A stretch of 64,000 bases of DNA. Source: Salvia splendens. Taxonomy: Eukaryota; Streptophyta; Magnoliopsida; Lamiales; Lamiaceae. The stretch is from contig NC_056053.1 of NCBI RefSeq assembly GCF_004379255.2, positions 22,316,188-22,380,187 on the forward strand, read 5' to 3'. The number at the start of each line of letters is the position of its first letter. Within the stretch, counting starts at the first letter, position 1. Positions 28,868 through 39,806 of this stretch are shown here, in pieces. The translations under genes and the position numbers were made by a program. The notes under the pieces are model-generated. The model ran no database searches, was not told where the DNA came from, and saw only the letters and a list, made by a program, of their open reading frames with translations.

Positions 28868-29449
28868 TGATGGAGTACGTACTAAACAAGCCAGCACAAA
28901 GCCCGAGAAAGAGTATTAGTTCGGCATGACTAAAGAGTTCGGCTAAGAGTTCAGTTCGGCAAAAGCCAACCAATCAAGCTCTGCCCTCAGGTCGGCATCA
29001 AGCTCTACTCTCAGCATCGGCAAAAGCTGCTCGGCAATACCGAACTGGGAGACACGATCTATCTAGTGGTGGACCCATGCAGGCTCTCAGTTCTCCACGA
29101 CATCCACGACATAATTACTGATGATGTAAGCCACCGCCTAATTAGTGGCCATGCAGGATCTCATGACCTCCGTGACCTCCACGACTTAGGGTGGTGATGC
29201 AAGCCACGATCTCAGTTCTATATATAAACGGAACTTAGATCCGATAGTGGATTCATCAACTCTAGAGAGAAAATATCATATAGCAAGCTTGTATTTGTAA
29301 GCTGTAGAAAACAGATCAAGCAATACAACTCTGCTCTCTTTTCTTCCCGTGGACGTAGATTTACCTCAGTAAATCGAACCACGTAAATCTCTGTGTTGTG
29401 ATCTCTACTTTCCTGCATTCACTGCCACCAAAAATTCGCGGATTCATCA
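28868..29449 (+). repeat. 3' LTR of the plus-strand Tat element
   Basis: 582 bp and nearly identical to 22097-22678. The TSD TAGAG follows directly. Confidence 0.95.
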
Positions 29450-30277
29450 TAGAGGAAATTGCAATTCCACATTCAATACTAACATAGAATTTTAAGTATT
29501 CAGATGCTCAATAGTTTATGTAACAAAGAAAGATTAAAAAAATTACAAAAAAAAGGAACTTGAAATTTTCTAGTTTGTATATATATCATATTTAATTTAG
29601 TCTATTTAATTTGAAATGGATAATTAGATTGCCTTTATTATTGATACTATACAACTAGCATGTGTTTTAATCAGTAGATCACATGGGAATAAAGGGCAGA
29701 GAACTGGATTTTCTTGTATTTATATTATTATGCTTGAGAATATTCATCTTTTTAAATTAGGACTTTAGGAGTACTATTTTTATTAACTTAAGAAGCTGCC
29801 CTGCATTTGTATTTAAATTAGGTCAATATTGAGGTTGCTCTTGCTGCCCTGCATTTTGACTTAAGAAGCTGCTGCGAAGCTCTGATCACTTGACATTTCT
29901 TTTGCGTACTATATAATTCCAAAAATTTAACACAACCGTCACCAACTCACCATAATTAGATTGCAATTCTAATCATTTCTTGATTTTGCCATACTTTGCC
30001 ACATATTTTTGCAGGAAATGAGGCTGTTATTTCTAGGAAAGTGCAAAATCTAGATTTGACCAAATGTGGTACGATTTCGGGGCTACTATATTTATTTACA
30101 AAAGTTTCATGCTATCTATTTACAAAAGTATCACGCTGTGGCTACTATTTATTGAAACAAAAATTATAACTCCATATACAGTAAAGTTTCATGCTATTAA
30201 ACCTTTTGCTATTTTGATCTCATCATATATATTATGATGAGCGAGCTTGATTTTGATCTCATTTGATTTTTACGCAG
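29450..30277. other. Host DNA upstream of recognisable CBP60-like exons
   Basis: Contains the second, diverged copy (about 29480-30065) of the host segment split around the Tat array, including the tract near 30014-30050. The 5' exons of the CBP60-like gene should lie in or upstream of this stretch, but I could not find a start codon exon like that of the intact paralog. Confidence 0.5.
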
Positions 30278-31696
30278 GGGTGTTCAAGCCATGTTAATAC
30301 CAATGGAAGATCAATATATGAAAATTGTGAGTATATAAACAATCTGAATTGTCTATTTATATATGTATCATTTGTCTTAATCACTGCTGCACAGGTGGAA
30401 GAGGAATTCGAGCTGGCCAAAAGAAGGATAGATGCCAGAATGATGGGGTGAGAGGAAATACAGTAATCTTTTTTTTCTTGATCAAGATTCATTACTGAAT
30501 ATCCTTTATTTGATTTTCAGCTGTTCGAAAGATGCGAGCACGATGAAGCTGGAGTTTAGGAACAGGATTGCTCGAATGATCTTGACCGGAGAGGAGATCA
30601 AAGGAGAAGGATATGTTCCTATTGAGGTGGCTCTTGTTGATGATGTGACAAGAGATGTTGTAGTTGATGAACTGGAGGCCTCTGCGAATATCGACTTCTA
30701 TCTTCTCAATGTTTGTGAAGCTGGAGAATCGATAGTCCCTCAAGAGGAAGGTAAAAAGCCTATTCTTGCAGCAGGAAATGTACCTCTGCAGCTGCACAGA
30801 GGCGTTGCTAAAATCAACAACCTTAAGATCAGAAACTGCGCCACCAAGATTAAGCCACCGGTGTTCAAGCTAGGCGCTAGGGTTGTTGGTGCTTCTGTTC
30901 GAGTCAAGGAAGCCACGACAGATGCCTTCGCCCTCAAAGATTTTCGCCAAAAATGTAGTAATTCTCCTTCATTCTTATTCATAGTCTAATGTGTTTAATG
31001 ACTAATGACACTTATTTTGATGATCTTCAGATTTCAAGAAGCACAGGAATCCATCTCTATCTGATCAAGTGTCGCGATTGGTGTTCATTCGCAGAGGTGG
31101 TAAGATCAACGAACGTCTTCAAGACAATAACATCTACACCGTGGAGGATTTTCTGATTCGACTTCTCATAGATCCTCAAAGCCTCAAGAGTGTAACTTTT
31201 TCTCTTTTTCTCGAGTATTATACTATAAATAGTTGATATAAATAACTCATATTGAGTAATCTCCATATGCCAAATCAATCACCTCCATCGAACTAAGAAC
31301 GTTCTCCTAATCATCTGAGGTTCGATATAAAGCTTTGTAGTTTGCAGTCCAAAGCTGATCTTGCCTTTCTACCGGAGCTAGGAATTTGTAGAGAGGGGGG
31401 CAAATTTTTATACGAAGGAATTTTAAGTATTTTTGAGGAGAGGCATTTAGTAAGAGATTGAATGAAATAAAATTTATAATAGGTAATATATATACATGTG
31501 TTGGAAAATGAGGACCCCACCTAGGCATAATGTAGATTCGCCCATGTCTACCACTAGGCATGATTATTTGCAAAAAGGGCTTCAAATAGGTATGTACATA
31601 TATATATATGTGTGTGTATAACTTAGTTTGTTGGTTTATTGTAGATTGTGAAGACCCAAGCCAAGAAGTGGAAGGCAATTGTCAACAATGCTCAAG

Positions 31697-32507
31697 TGAT
31701 GGGGTACGTACTAAACAAGCCCAATAGCAGTGACGGCCCATCAGCCCAAAGCCCAAGGAAGAGTATCAGTTCGGCATTACCAAAGAGTTCGGCCCCAGCC
31801 TACAGCTCGGTAAAAGCCGACCAATCAAGCTCTACTCTCAGATTGGCAAAAGCTGCTCGGCAATAGCTCAGCAGTTCGGTCCCCAAGGAAGAGTATCAGT
31901 TCGGCATTACCAAAGAGTTCGGCCCCAGCCTACAGCTCGGTAAAAGCCGACCAATCAAGCTCTACTCTCAGATTGGCAAAAGCTGCTCGGCAATAGTTCA
32001 GCAGTTCGGTCTCATTATTCGACCGAACTGGGAGATAGTGGTGTCAACTCATGCAGGATCTCTTGCAGGATAGCGGACCAAACAAAGAGATAGTGGACCC
32101 ATGCAGGATCTCATGACCTCCACGACATCCACGACATAATTACTGATGATGTAAGCCACGACCTACTTAGTGGTGATGTAAGCCACGACCTAGTTAGTGG
32201 TGATGTAAGCCACGACCTAGTTAGTGGTGATGTAAGCCACGACCTAGTTAGTGGTGATGCAAGCCACGATCTTAGTTCAATGTATAAATAGAACTTAGAT
32301 CAGATAGAGAAAGCGCTCTAGACATCAAATATCATATAGCAAGTCTGTATTTGTAAGCTGGTAAACCAGATCAAGCAATACAATCTTGCCCTCCTTTCTT
32401 CCCGTGGACGTAGATTTACCTCAGTAAATCGAACCACGTAATTCCTTGTGTCGTGATCTATATTTATTACCTGCATTTACTACCATCAAAAATTCGCCCA
32501 GCCATCA
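31697..32507 (+). repeat. 5' LTR of the long Tat element
   Basis: 811 bp. U3 carries a 130-bp tandem duplication (31752-31881 and 31882-32011) and five 27-bp repeats of GATGTAAGCCACGACCTA type starting at 32148, 32175, 32202, 32229 and 32256. A TATAAATA box is near 32282. The U5 hairpin and a CATCA end follow. Confidence 0.95.
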
Positions 32508-32588
32508 CTGGCGCCGTCTGTGGGAAACAGAGAACCAAATTTGTGATAAAGCGAATTTTTGACCCTTTTTCCACCCCAAAAAAAAAAA

Positions 32589-34700
32589 ATGCATACCAGA
32601 TCACATAACACCCATAATACCGTTCGTGATAACCCTGAGGAAGCTAGTCCAGCCCGCAGGTCTGGAAAACAGCCTCGGGAGAAATCTACTTCCAGTTCTC
32701 ACGGAGAAGGAACAAGCCGCTCAAAGACTCATCGCCCCGAGTCTTCCCAGCAGCCCGATTTGAACGAGGCTGTCAAGTTGTTTTTGGCCGAGAAGCAGGA
32801 AGAGTTCTTAATTTTCCTGCAAAAGGGCCAAAAGCCGGAGACGAAAACGGTGGATTCTCCCTCCTCATCCAGACATGAAAGTCACTACCGCAGTAGTGCC
32901 GTGTCTTCCAGGAAGAAGAATCCTCAACCCCGACATGTTCCTGTTCCTCCTCGGTACCGGAATCACAGGAGAACTCCATCTCCTCCATACCGAAGAGATG
33001 TCGGGTTCGCCATGTACGGAGCATTGAAGACTCCGTTCTCGGACGATATCACCCGAACTCCCTTGCCACAGAACTACCGAACTCCGTCGATGACTTATGA
33101 CGGGTTAGTGAATCCTCATGACTTCCTGGGACGCTATCAGTATAACATGGCGAACCAAGGTCTCAATGAGGTCCATATGTGCAAGCTGTTTCCCGAGCTG
33201 CTTATCGGGAACGCAAGAAGGTGGTTCGATAGCCTCCCCCAAGGCAGCATTAGATCTTACCGAGATCTAATGGATGCTTTCCACAGGAGGTTCTTTCAGA
33301 AAGCGGAAGCCAGAATCACTTCGGCTCAGCTGCTTTCTATACGTCAAAGTCGCGACGAAAAGATCAGCGACTTTATGACGAGATTCCACGAGGAATGCCT
33401 ACAAGTAGATGATCTCAATGATCTACTTGTCATTTCGGCATTCCAAAATGGAATCCTGCCCGGAGCTCTCTACAGAAAGCTCGTGGAATGCAGTCCGCAA
33501 ACAGCTCAAGAGATGTGGGACATTGCGGACCAGTTCTCCCGTGCCGATGAGGCAGACCGTCGCAAACGGTCTTTAGACAGCTCATCCCGAGGAGACAGGA
33601 GGAAGCCCGATCATAGCGATCAGGGACATCCTCGCCGAACTCCTTTTGGCGATCAGGGACATCCTCGCCGAACTCCTTTTGAAAGGATTCAAAGGACTCC
33701 GGTGCAAGACCGATTGGGGCCACGTCTCAATCCCGAGAAGCCGCCCGCTCAGTTCGTACCATTGAACAAGTCGAGAGCGGAAATTTTCGAACTGCATTCC
33801 GATATGTTCGAAAAACCAAAGCGGATGACGAAATCGGCCGCGCGTCGACCTCAGGATCAATATTGCTCCTTCCATCAAGACCACGGTCACGATACCGAGG
33901 AGTGCCGACATTTGGCTGCAGGTATTGATGCTCTTGTGAAAGCAGGGACGTTAAAAAAATACCAAAGCAAGCAGCCGAAAAAGAACAAAAAGCAGAGAGG
34001 TGCAAACTGCGCTCCTCAGGATCTGAAAAAGCAACAGGACCCCGAAGACGATGACGAGCTGCAATATGATGGAGTAATCCTGACTATTGATGCTCTCCCT
34101 GCCGGGAAGACTAAATCGTCCCTGAAGTCAGAGCGCAGAGGCTTCAATCGAGAGGAGCCAACGCATAAAAGGCTGAAGCAGGACGAAGTGATTACATTTT
34201 CAGATGCAGATCCCGTCCCGGCCATCTCTCCTCATCAAGACGCTATTGTCATCCAAGCCGGAGTGGCAAACAAACTGATCCACAGAGTGTTTGTGGATAC
34301 CGGAGCGTCAGTCAGCATTCTTTTTAAAGAATGTTTCGATAAACTAGAAGTGGATCCAGCTCGGCTCAGTCCGGCTCCACTTCCTCTGAAAAGTTTCGCC
34401 CAGGAGGACACCCGCCCTGAAGGTATTATCAGCCTTCCGATCACGGTGGGAAAAGCGCCTACAAGCTCCAGTACGATGATCGAGTTCTTTGTGGTAAAAG
34501 CTCGGTCCCCGTACAACATCATCTTGGGAAGAGACTGGCTCAACGCAGTTCGGGCCGTTTGCTCTACTTATCACCTCACCATCAAGATTCCCACTAAAGG
34601 TGGGATAGCGGTCATCCAAGGTGATCAAAAGAGAGCAAAAGAGTGTCTGCAGATTGCGCTTAAAAGTGCCGAGCAATCAGATCGGCATCATCAAGCATAG
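32589..34700 (+). CDS. gag: Tat Gag-protease polyprotein, long subfamily (intact, 703 aa)
   Basis: Starts at the ATG after an A-run, equivalent to the start in the short subfamily. It has the basic N-terminal region, the capsid core, a CX2HX4HX4C knuckle (YCSFHQDHGHDTEEC) and the protease with VFVDTGASVSILF and NIILGRDWLN. A 36-nt tandem duplication at 33618-33689 adds a repeated GDQGHPRRTPF block absent from the short subfamily. It ends in UAG at 34698-34700 followed by CAA TCA, with pol in the same frame. Confidence 0.95.
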   Translation: MHTRSHNTHNTVRDNPEEASPARRSGKQPREKSTSSSHGEGTSRSKTHRPESSQQPDLNEAVKLFLAEKQEEFLIFLQKGQKPETKTVDSPSSSRHESHYRSSAVSSRKKNPQPRHVPVPPRYRNHRRTPSPPYRRDVGFAMYGALKTPFSDDITRTPLPQNYRTPSMTYDGLVNPHDFLGRYQYNMANQGLNEVHMCKLFPELLIGNARRWFDSLPQGSIRSYRDLMDAFHRRFFQKAEARITSAQLLSIRQSRDEKISDFMTRFHEECLQVDDLNDLLVISAFQNGILPGALYRKLVECSPQTAQEMWDIADQFSRADEADRRKRSLDSSSRGDRRKPDHSDQGHPRRTPFGDQGHPRRTPFERIQRTPVQDRLGPRLNPEKPPAQFVPLNKSRAEIFELHSDMFEKPKRMTKSAARRPQDQYCSFHQDHGHDTEECRHLAAGIDALVKAGTLKKYQSKQPKKNKKQRGANCAPQDLKKQQDPEDDDELQYDGVILTIDALPAGKTKSSLKSERRGFNREEPTHKRLKQDEVITFSDADPVPAISPHQDAIVIQAGVANKLIHRVFVDTGASVSILFKECFDKLEVDPARLSPAPLPLKSFAQEDTRPEGIISLPITVGKAPTSSSTMIEFFVVKARSPYNIILGRDWLNAVRAVCSTYHLTIKIPTKGGIAVIQGDQKRAKECLQIALKSAEQSDRHHQA

Positions 34701-34733
34701 CAATCACAGCAGCCGGAGTCTGAGGCAAGCGAA

Positions 34734-37700
34734 ATGACCGAAGTCACACCAGAGTCGAACTCAATGACCGTTCAGTTATACGAAGATGATCCATCCAGAA
34801 CGGTCAAGATCGGTTTCGCGGGAACGCCTCTACTCCGGGAAAAGACCATCCAGCTCCTCAAGGAGTACAAAGATGTCTTTGCATGGTCTCCGTTGGACAT
34901 GACCGGAGTACCCCCTGAGGTAATCACTCATCGGTTAAATATTGATCCTTCAGTCCGGCCTATAAAACAGAAGCAAAGACTCTTTGCGGCAGAAAGAAAT
35001 CAAGTCATCCATGACGAAGTCCGCCAATTATTGAAAGCGGATGTATTATTCGAGGTGAAATATCCTTCTTGGGTGGCCAATCCTGTGATGATCAAGAAAA
35101 AAGAAGGAGGATGGCGGATGTGCATAGATTTTACCGATCTAAACAAGCAATGTCCTAAAGATTGCTATCCCCTTCCGAACATAGATAAAAAAGTAGAAGC
35201 TTTGATCGGCTTCGAAATTTTCTGTTTTCTTGATTTATACAAAGGCTACCACCAAGTTTTAATGGATGAGAATGATGCTTCAAAAACGGCTTTCATTACT
35301 GACTTCGGCATCTTTGCTTATAAAAAGATGCCATTCGGTTTAAAGAATGCCGGAGCCACATATCAAAGGATGGTAGATAAGCTTTTTCGGCATTTGATAG
35401 GAAAAGAGGTTGAAGTGTATGTTGACGACATAGTCGTCAAAAGCAGAAGCACTTCGGAGTACGAAGACAACCTCAAATCCACCCTCGACGTGCTCAAAAA
35501 AGCCAACCTCAAACTCAATCCCCAAAAATGTACCTTTTTGGTAGATTCGGGAAAGTTTCTGGGTTGTTGGGTTTCAAAGGACGGACTCAAGGCAAATCCC
35601 TCAAAAGTTCAAGTTGTTCAGAACATGGCGATGCCGAAGTCCATACATGATGTGCAAAGGCTAACTGGATGTCTAGCCGCACTGAATAGATTCCTTTCCC
35701 AAGCAGCCGAAAAGCAACTGCCGTTCTTCAAAGTGTTGAAAAAGGCACCAAAGTTTGAGTGGGGAGCCGAGCAGAAAAAGGCTTTTGACGAGCTCAAAAG
35801 TTATTTAGCCAAGCTTCCAATTCTCTCTGCCCCAACCGATGCCGAAGTGATATTCTTATACTTAGCGGCATCAGATCAAACCATTAGCGCGGTGCTTGTA
35901 CGAGAAGAAGGCCTAAAGCAGCTTCCCATCTACTTTACAAGCCGAGCATTAAGAGGTCCAGAAACAAGGTATCAACCTCTGGAAAAAATTGCTCTGGCAT
36001 TAGTAAATGCAGCAAGGAGACTGCGGCCATACTTCTATGCTCACAAGGTATGCGTCTTAACCGATCTACCACTTCGGCAAGTTTTGACCAAGCCAGAAGC
36101 ATCAGGCAGAATCGCCAAATGGGCCATAGAGTTGGGAGAACACTCAATCGAATACCTACCTCGGAAAGCCATCAAGGGACAAGCCTTGGCAGATTTTCTT
36201 ACAGAGGCAAAGTTCGATCAAGTAATCCCTGTCATTGCCGAACAGAAAAATTCTGCCAATACCGAACTAGCACAGCCCCTGGAATCCGAAGTAGAGCCGC
36301 CGGATTGCTGGAGCGGATTCGTAGATGGAGCTTCGAATAAAACGGGAAGTGGAGCTGGTATTCTACTTATCGCTCCCGACGGACACGAGGTAACTTATTC
36401 ACTTCGGTTCTTATTCCCAACTACTAATAACGAAGCCGAATACGAAGCCCTCCTTGCCAGACTTCACTTAGCGCAAAGTCTATTTGTCAAATCTCTCAAA
36501 ATCCATTGTGATTCACAAGTCATAGTGAATCACATGCTGGGTACAAGTGAAGCCCGAGATGAGAGGATGAAAAAATACTTGGACAAAGCGCAAAGCATTA
36601 GCCGAAGTTTCTCTTATTTTCGGATAATCCGCATTCCCAGAGCGGAAAACAGCCGAGCAGATACTTTAAGTAAGTTAGCCTCATATCCGAGCTCAAAGGT
36701 GGAGGAATTACTACACCGAAGCATTGATGAAACTGAGGTACATTCAGTAACCAGCTCGCCGAACTGGATGACGCCGATCTTACAGTATCTAGATCAAGGA
36801 CAACTGCCCGAGGATAAGAGAGAAGCTCGGAAAATCACATGCCGAGCACTTCGGTATGAACTTCATGAAGGAGTCCTATACAGAAAGTCCTACCTTCAAC
36901 CGTTATTGCGATGTGTAGGACCAGAAGAGACGGACTACATCCTTAGAGAAGTTCATGAAGGATCTTGCGGTAGCCACATCGGAGCTAGAGCTCTAGCTAA
37001 AAAAGTTCTGAGATGGGGATATTATTGGCCAACTTTGGTACAAGAAGCAGTGCAGCTCGTCAAGACATGTACGAAGTGCCAAATCCATGCAAATATCCCA
37101 AGGATGCCGCAGACCGATCTATGTGCTATGCAAAGCCCTTGGCCTTTTATGCAATGGGGCATAGACATAGTAGGACCACTACCACAAGCTCCTCGGCAAA
37201 TGAAATTCCTTATCGTTGCCGTGGATTACTTCACGAAGTGGGTGGAGGCTGAACCATTAGCTACGATAACGAGCTCGAAGGCATTGGATTTCGTCTGGAA
37301 GAACATAGTGTGCCGATTTGGCATACCCCACATCCTCATTTCGGATAATGGGACTCAGTTCACCGACAAGACATTCAAGAATTGGTGCCAAGAGCTGAAT
37401 ATTCAACAGCGGTTCACTTCGGTCTCCCACCCACAAGCAAACGGACAAACGGAGGTAACAAACCGTATCTTGGTGAAAGGGTTAAAAGCTCGGTTAGAAC
37501 AAGCCAAAGGACAATGGGTAGAAAATCTCCCTCAAGTCCTATGGTCCTACCGAACTACACCAAAAACCTCCAACGGTGAAACTCCGTACAGTCTGGTGTA
37601 CGGCACTGAAGCCGTGATTCCGGTTGAGATCGGCGTACCCAGTCCCCGAACTCTAAATTTCTCCTCAGAAATGAATGATGACGGACTGAGAGCCGAACTA

Positions 37701-37997
37701 GATCTGGCCGAAGAAAGAAGAGAATTGGCCTGCATAAAAGCAGCCAAGTACAAGGAGCAAGTAGCCCGGTATTATAACCAAAGGGTGAAAAAGCTGCAAT
37801 TTCAAGTGGGAGATCTCGTCTTGAGAAACAACGAAGTAAGCCGAGCAGAAAAGCTGGGCAAACTCGAACCCACATGGGAAGGTCCATATCGGGTGTCAGA
37901 AGTCCTCGGCAAAGGGTCTTACAAATTGACTCACGTGTCAGGAGAACAAGTACCCCGAACATGGCACGTTTCCAACCTTAAGAAGTTCCATTTGTAA
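34734..37997 (+). CDS. pol: Tat Pol polyprotein, long subfamily (intact, 1087 aa)
   Basis: Same length and domain layout as the short-subfamily Pol: RT with KKKEGGWRMCIDF and YVDD, RT-linked RNase H, archaeal-type second RNase H with FVDGASN and HCDSQ, HHCC and DDE integrase, no chromodomain. It differs by scattered substitutions. One deviation is TCTKCQIHA in the integrase zinc finger, where the others have TCPKCQIHA; the Cys residues are kept. It starts 33 nt after the gag UAG, in frame. Confidence 0.95.
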   Translation: MTEVTPESNSMTVQLYEDDPSRTVKIGFAGTPLLREKTIQLLKEYKDVFAWSPLDMTGVPPEVITHRLNIDPSVRPIKQKQRLFAAERNQVIHDEVRQLLKADVLFEVKYPSWVANPVMIKKKEGGWRMCIDFTDLNKQCPKDCYPLPNIDKKVEALIGFEIFCFLDLYKGYHQVLMDENDASKTAFITDFGIFAYKKMPFGLKNAGATYQRMVDKLFRHLIGKEVEVYVDDIVVKSRSTSEYEDNLKSTLDVLKKANLKLNPQKCTFLVDSGKFLGCWVSKDGLKANPSKVQVVQNMAMPKSIHDVQRLTGCLAALNRFLSQAAEKQLPFFKVLKKAPKFEWGAEQKKAFDELKSYLAKLPILSAPTDAEVIFLYLAASDQTISAVLVREEGLKQLPIYFTSRALRGPETRYQPLEKIALALVNAARRLRPYFYAHKVCVLTDLPLRQVLTKPEASGRIAKWAIELGEHSIEYLPRKAIKGQALADFLTEAKFDQVIPVIAEQKNSANTELAQPLESEVEPPDCWSGFVDGASNKTGSGAGILLIAPDGHEVTYSLRFLFPTTNNEAEYEALLARLHLAQSLFVKSLKIHCDSQVIVNHMLGTSEARDERMKKYLDKAQSISRSFSYFRIIRIPRAENSRADTLSKLASYPSSKVEELLHRSIDETEVHSVTSSPNWMTPILQYLDQGQLPEDKREARKITCRALRYELHEGVLYRKSYLQPLLRCVGPEETDYILREVHEGSCGSHIGARALAKKVLRWGYYWPTLVQEAVQLVKTCTKCQIHANIPRMPQTDLCAMQSPWPFMQWGIDIVGPLPQAPRQMKFLIVAVDYFTKWVEAEPLATITSSKALDFVWKNIVCRFGIPHILISDNGTQFTDKTFKNWCQELNIQQRFTSVSHPQANGQTEVTNRILVKGLKARLEQAKGQWVENLPQVLWSYRTTPKTSNGETPYSLVYGTEAVIPVEIGVPSPRTLNFSSEMNDDGLRAELDLAEERRELACIKAAKYKEQVARYYNQRVKKLQFQVGDLVLRNNEVSRAEKLGKLEPTWEGPYRVSEVLGKGSYKLTHVSGEQVPRTWHVSNLKKFHL

Positions 37998-38319
37998 GAG
38001 ACAGTCCGGTCAGTCAGTCTTGTGTCTAGTTCGGTCCTAGAGGTATGTGCTTTCTTTGTTTTTTTTACTTGTTCTTTGTGCTTGTTTTATAAAAGTTTAA
38101 AATCTTGTTCGTCCTTTTTATTTGTCTATGTGCGTTTTGTCTGTCTATGTGCGTGTCGTCTCTTACAAATGTTACTGAAGTATCTTGTTCTTCGAAGGCT
38201 GATCCCCTTTTTAGAACATGTATAAGCCAACGATTGTGAGTCCAAGCTTCTAAGGAGGATACAAGACCACAATTCAGCTTAAGAAATAAGCAGTTCGTCT
38301 GAAACGAACTGCAACAAAG

Positions 38320-38643
38320 GGAAAGTCCGATCCACGCGATAAAACTCGCCGAATTAGGACAAGGGAAAGTCCGATCCACGCGATAAAACTCGCCGAATTA
38401 GGACAAGGGAAAGTCCGATCCCCAAATTAGGACAAGGGAAAGTCCGATCCGAGCGATAAAACTCGCCAAATTAGGACACAAGCTTAGTCCGGTCAAAGAA
38501 ATTTACTTCATAAGACCAAAGACGAGTCCGGTCAAAGAAGTTTACTTCATAAGACCAAAGACGAGTCCGGTCAAAGAAGTTTATTTCATAAGACCGAGGA
38601 CCAAGTCCGGTCAAAGAAGTTTACTTCATAAGACCGAGGACGA
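38320..38643 (+). repeat. Tandem repeats in the 3' region of the long Tat element
   Basis: Two repeat families follow each other: copies of a GGGAAAGTCCGATCC...CGATAAAACTCGCC unit shared with the short subfamily (about 38320-38480), then four copies of a roughly 40-bp unit starting AGTCCGGTCAAAGAA (38485-38643), seen only in this element in the window. Confidence 0.85.
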
Positions 38644-38778
38644 GCACGATGAAATTTTTTCGCTGAGCTGTAAATACGCAGTGATAGAAGCGAAATGAAA
38701 ATTTCATTTATTAAATCTTGTTCGGCATATAATTCTGCTGCCCTACAAGAAGGCGTTACGCCATTACAAAGGACTATT

Positions 38779-39570
38779 CTACTGTCCCTGGTTGCTAAAG
38801 TTGAGCCATCTATTCACAAAATCCTCGTGAAGCCGAGTTCGGTCATTCCGGGCAGCTGAAGAATAAGCAGGTCGACGAGATGCTCTAATCGACCTACCGC
38901 CTCTTCCCTGAGCCCGGGAAGCTCTGGCACCTCGGCGGCGAAGAGTCTCTTCACGAAGCATTTGTTGATCTTGCTCACTCATAATCACAGCTCCTCTACG
39001 AACTTCAGTCCGTCCTCGTCTTGACGTTTCCGGTTGCTCCTGAGTCCGTTCTCGTCTTGACGTTTCCGGTTGCTCCTGAGTTCGTTGCTGATTTGGAGTA
39101 GGATTTTGAGCAAGTGAATCAGAGGTTTGAGCTGGAGTGCGAGCATCTGTTGGCGGGAAATGCCTAAGGAATCTCTCGATTGAAGGACGCCGGGAAAGAA
39201 CGATGTCGTACCGAGAAGCCCAGCGCCGCAATGATTTCACAACTTGTTGGCAAGCCGAGCTCTCCAGCGCATTGTTCCTCCGGAGTACATGAAGCTCCTC
39301 CCACAGTTCGTCAACTTGATTCTGAACTTCAGATATGCTCATTCCCCCGCGTCCGCAGATGAAATCCTCATACGCAGTCCTCTCAGCGACGGCAGTATTC
39401 AGCTCGGCCTCCAGATCTTTCTTTTCGGACTCTAAGTCCTTATTGTCGGCCTCCAGCTTCACTAAACAAGCCAAGAGTTCGTCATTCTTCATCTGGTCAG
39501 CTATGGCTTTTTTCTCAGCTTCGTCTAAAGCGGAAGAGTACAGCCGCTTCCAGTGAAGTACCTCCAGCTC
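38779..39570 (-). CDS. Second antisense ORF, probable alternative last exon (coiled-coil protein)
   Basis: Open on the minus strand from 39570 (after an AG acceptor in CTCTTAAG) to the stop at 38779. A Met-initiated form would start at 39492. The first 90 or so residues are Glu/Lys-rich and likely coiled coil (LEADNKDLESEKKDLEAEL). The C-terminal half is Arg-rich with a duplicated TQEQPETSRR block. If GTATGA at 39812 is used as donor, the phase-0 exon above joins this one in frame, giving a protein of about 830 aa. A polyadenylation signal AATAAA lies on the minus strand at 38712-38707. I do not recognise a catalytic domain. Confidence 0.6.
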   Translation of the reverse strand, partial: ELEVLHWKRLYSSALDEAEKKAIADQMKNDELLACLVKLEADNKDLESEKKDLEAELNTAVAERTAYEDFICGRGGMSISEVQNQVDELWEELHVLRRNNALESSACQQVVKSLRRWASRYDIVLSRRPSIERFLRHFPPTDARTPAQTSDSLAQNPTPNQQRTQEQPETSRRERTQEQPETSRRGRTEVRRGAVIMSEQDQQMLREETLRRRGARASRAQGRGGRSIRASRRPAYSSAARNDRTRLHEDFVNRWLNFSNQGQ

Positions 39571-39806
39571 CTTAAGAGTTAAGAATACAAAGATGCTATG
39601 TCAGTTCGGCATTTCATTTTACCGAGCAGGTAGTAAACCACAACAGGAGTAAAAGAGAGTACGAAAAGCTATACGAAGACACAAGTGTAGAAAGAAGAAT
39701 TTTTTCATTCATAAGAAAATTTTTTTTTTTTTTTTTTTTACACAAGGAGGGCTTCAAGGCCATTTTACAAGAAGGAAGAAACTAAACTAAGAGAAGGGAG
39801 ACGAAA

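Larger units (their letters stand above)
22097..29449 (+). mobile_element. Tat-lineage Ty3/gypsy element, 7.35 kb, full length
   Basis: Complete element with two 582-bp LTRs, a PBS (from 22680), a frameshifted gag-protease, an intact pol and a 727-bp 3' region with tandem repeats and a G-run PPT (28857-28864). The target duplication TAGAG is at 22092-22096 and 29450-29454. The LTRs differ at about one base that I could find (C/T near 22158 and 28930), so insertion is recent. It is the same subfamily as the array at 7904-21362, but its pol 3' end carries a tract nearly identical to the long-subfamily element at 31697-42825. Confidence 0.95.

Noticed and set aside
31752..32011. CRISPR-like spaced repeats in LTRs and 3' regions
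   Set aside because: The repeats are contiguous tandem duplications without unique spacers, in a plant nuclear genome.
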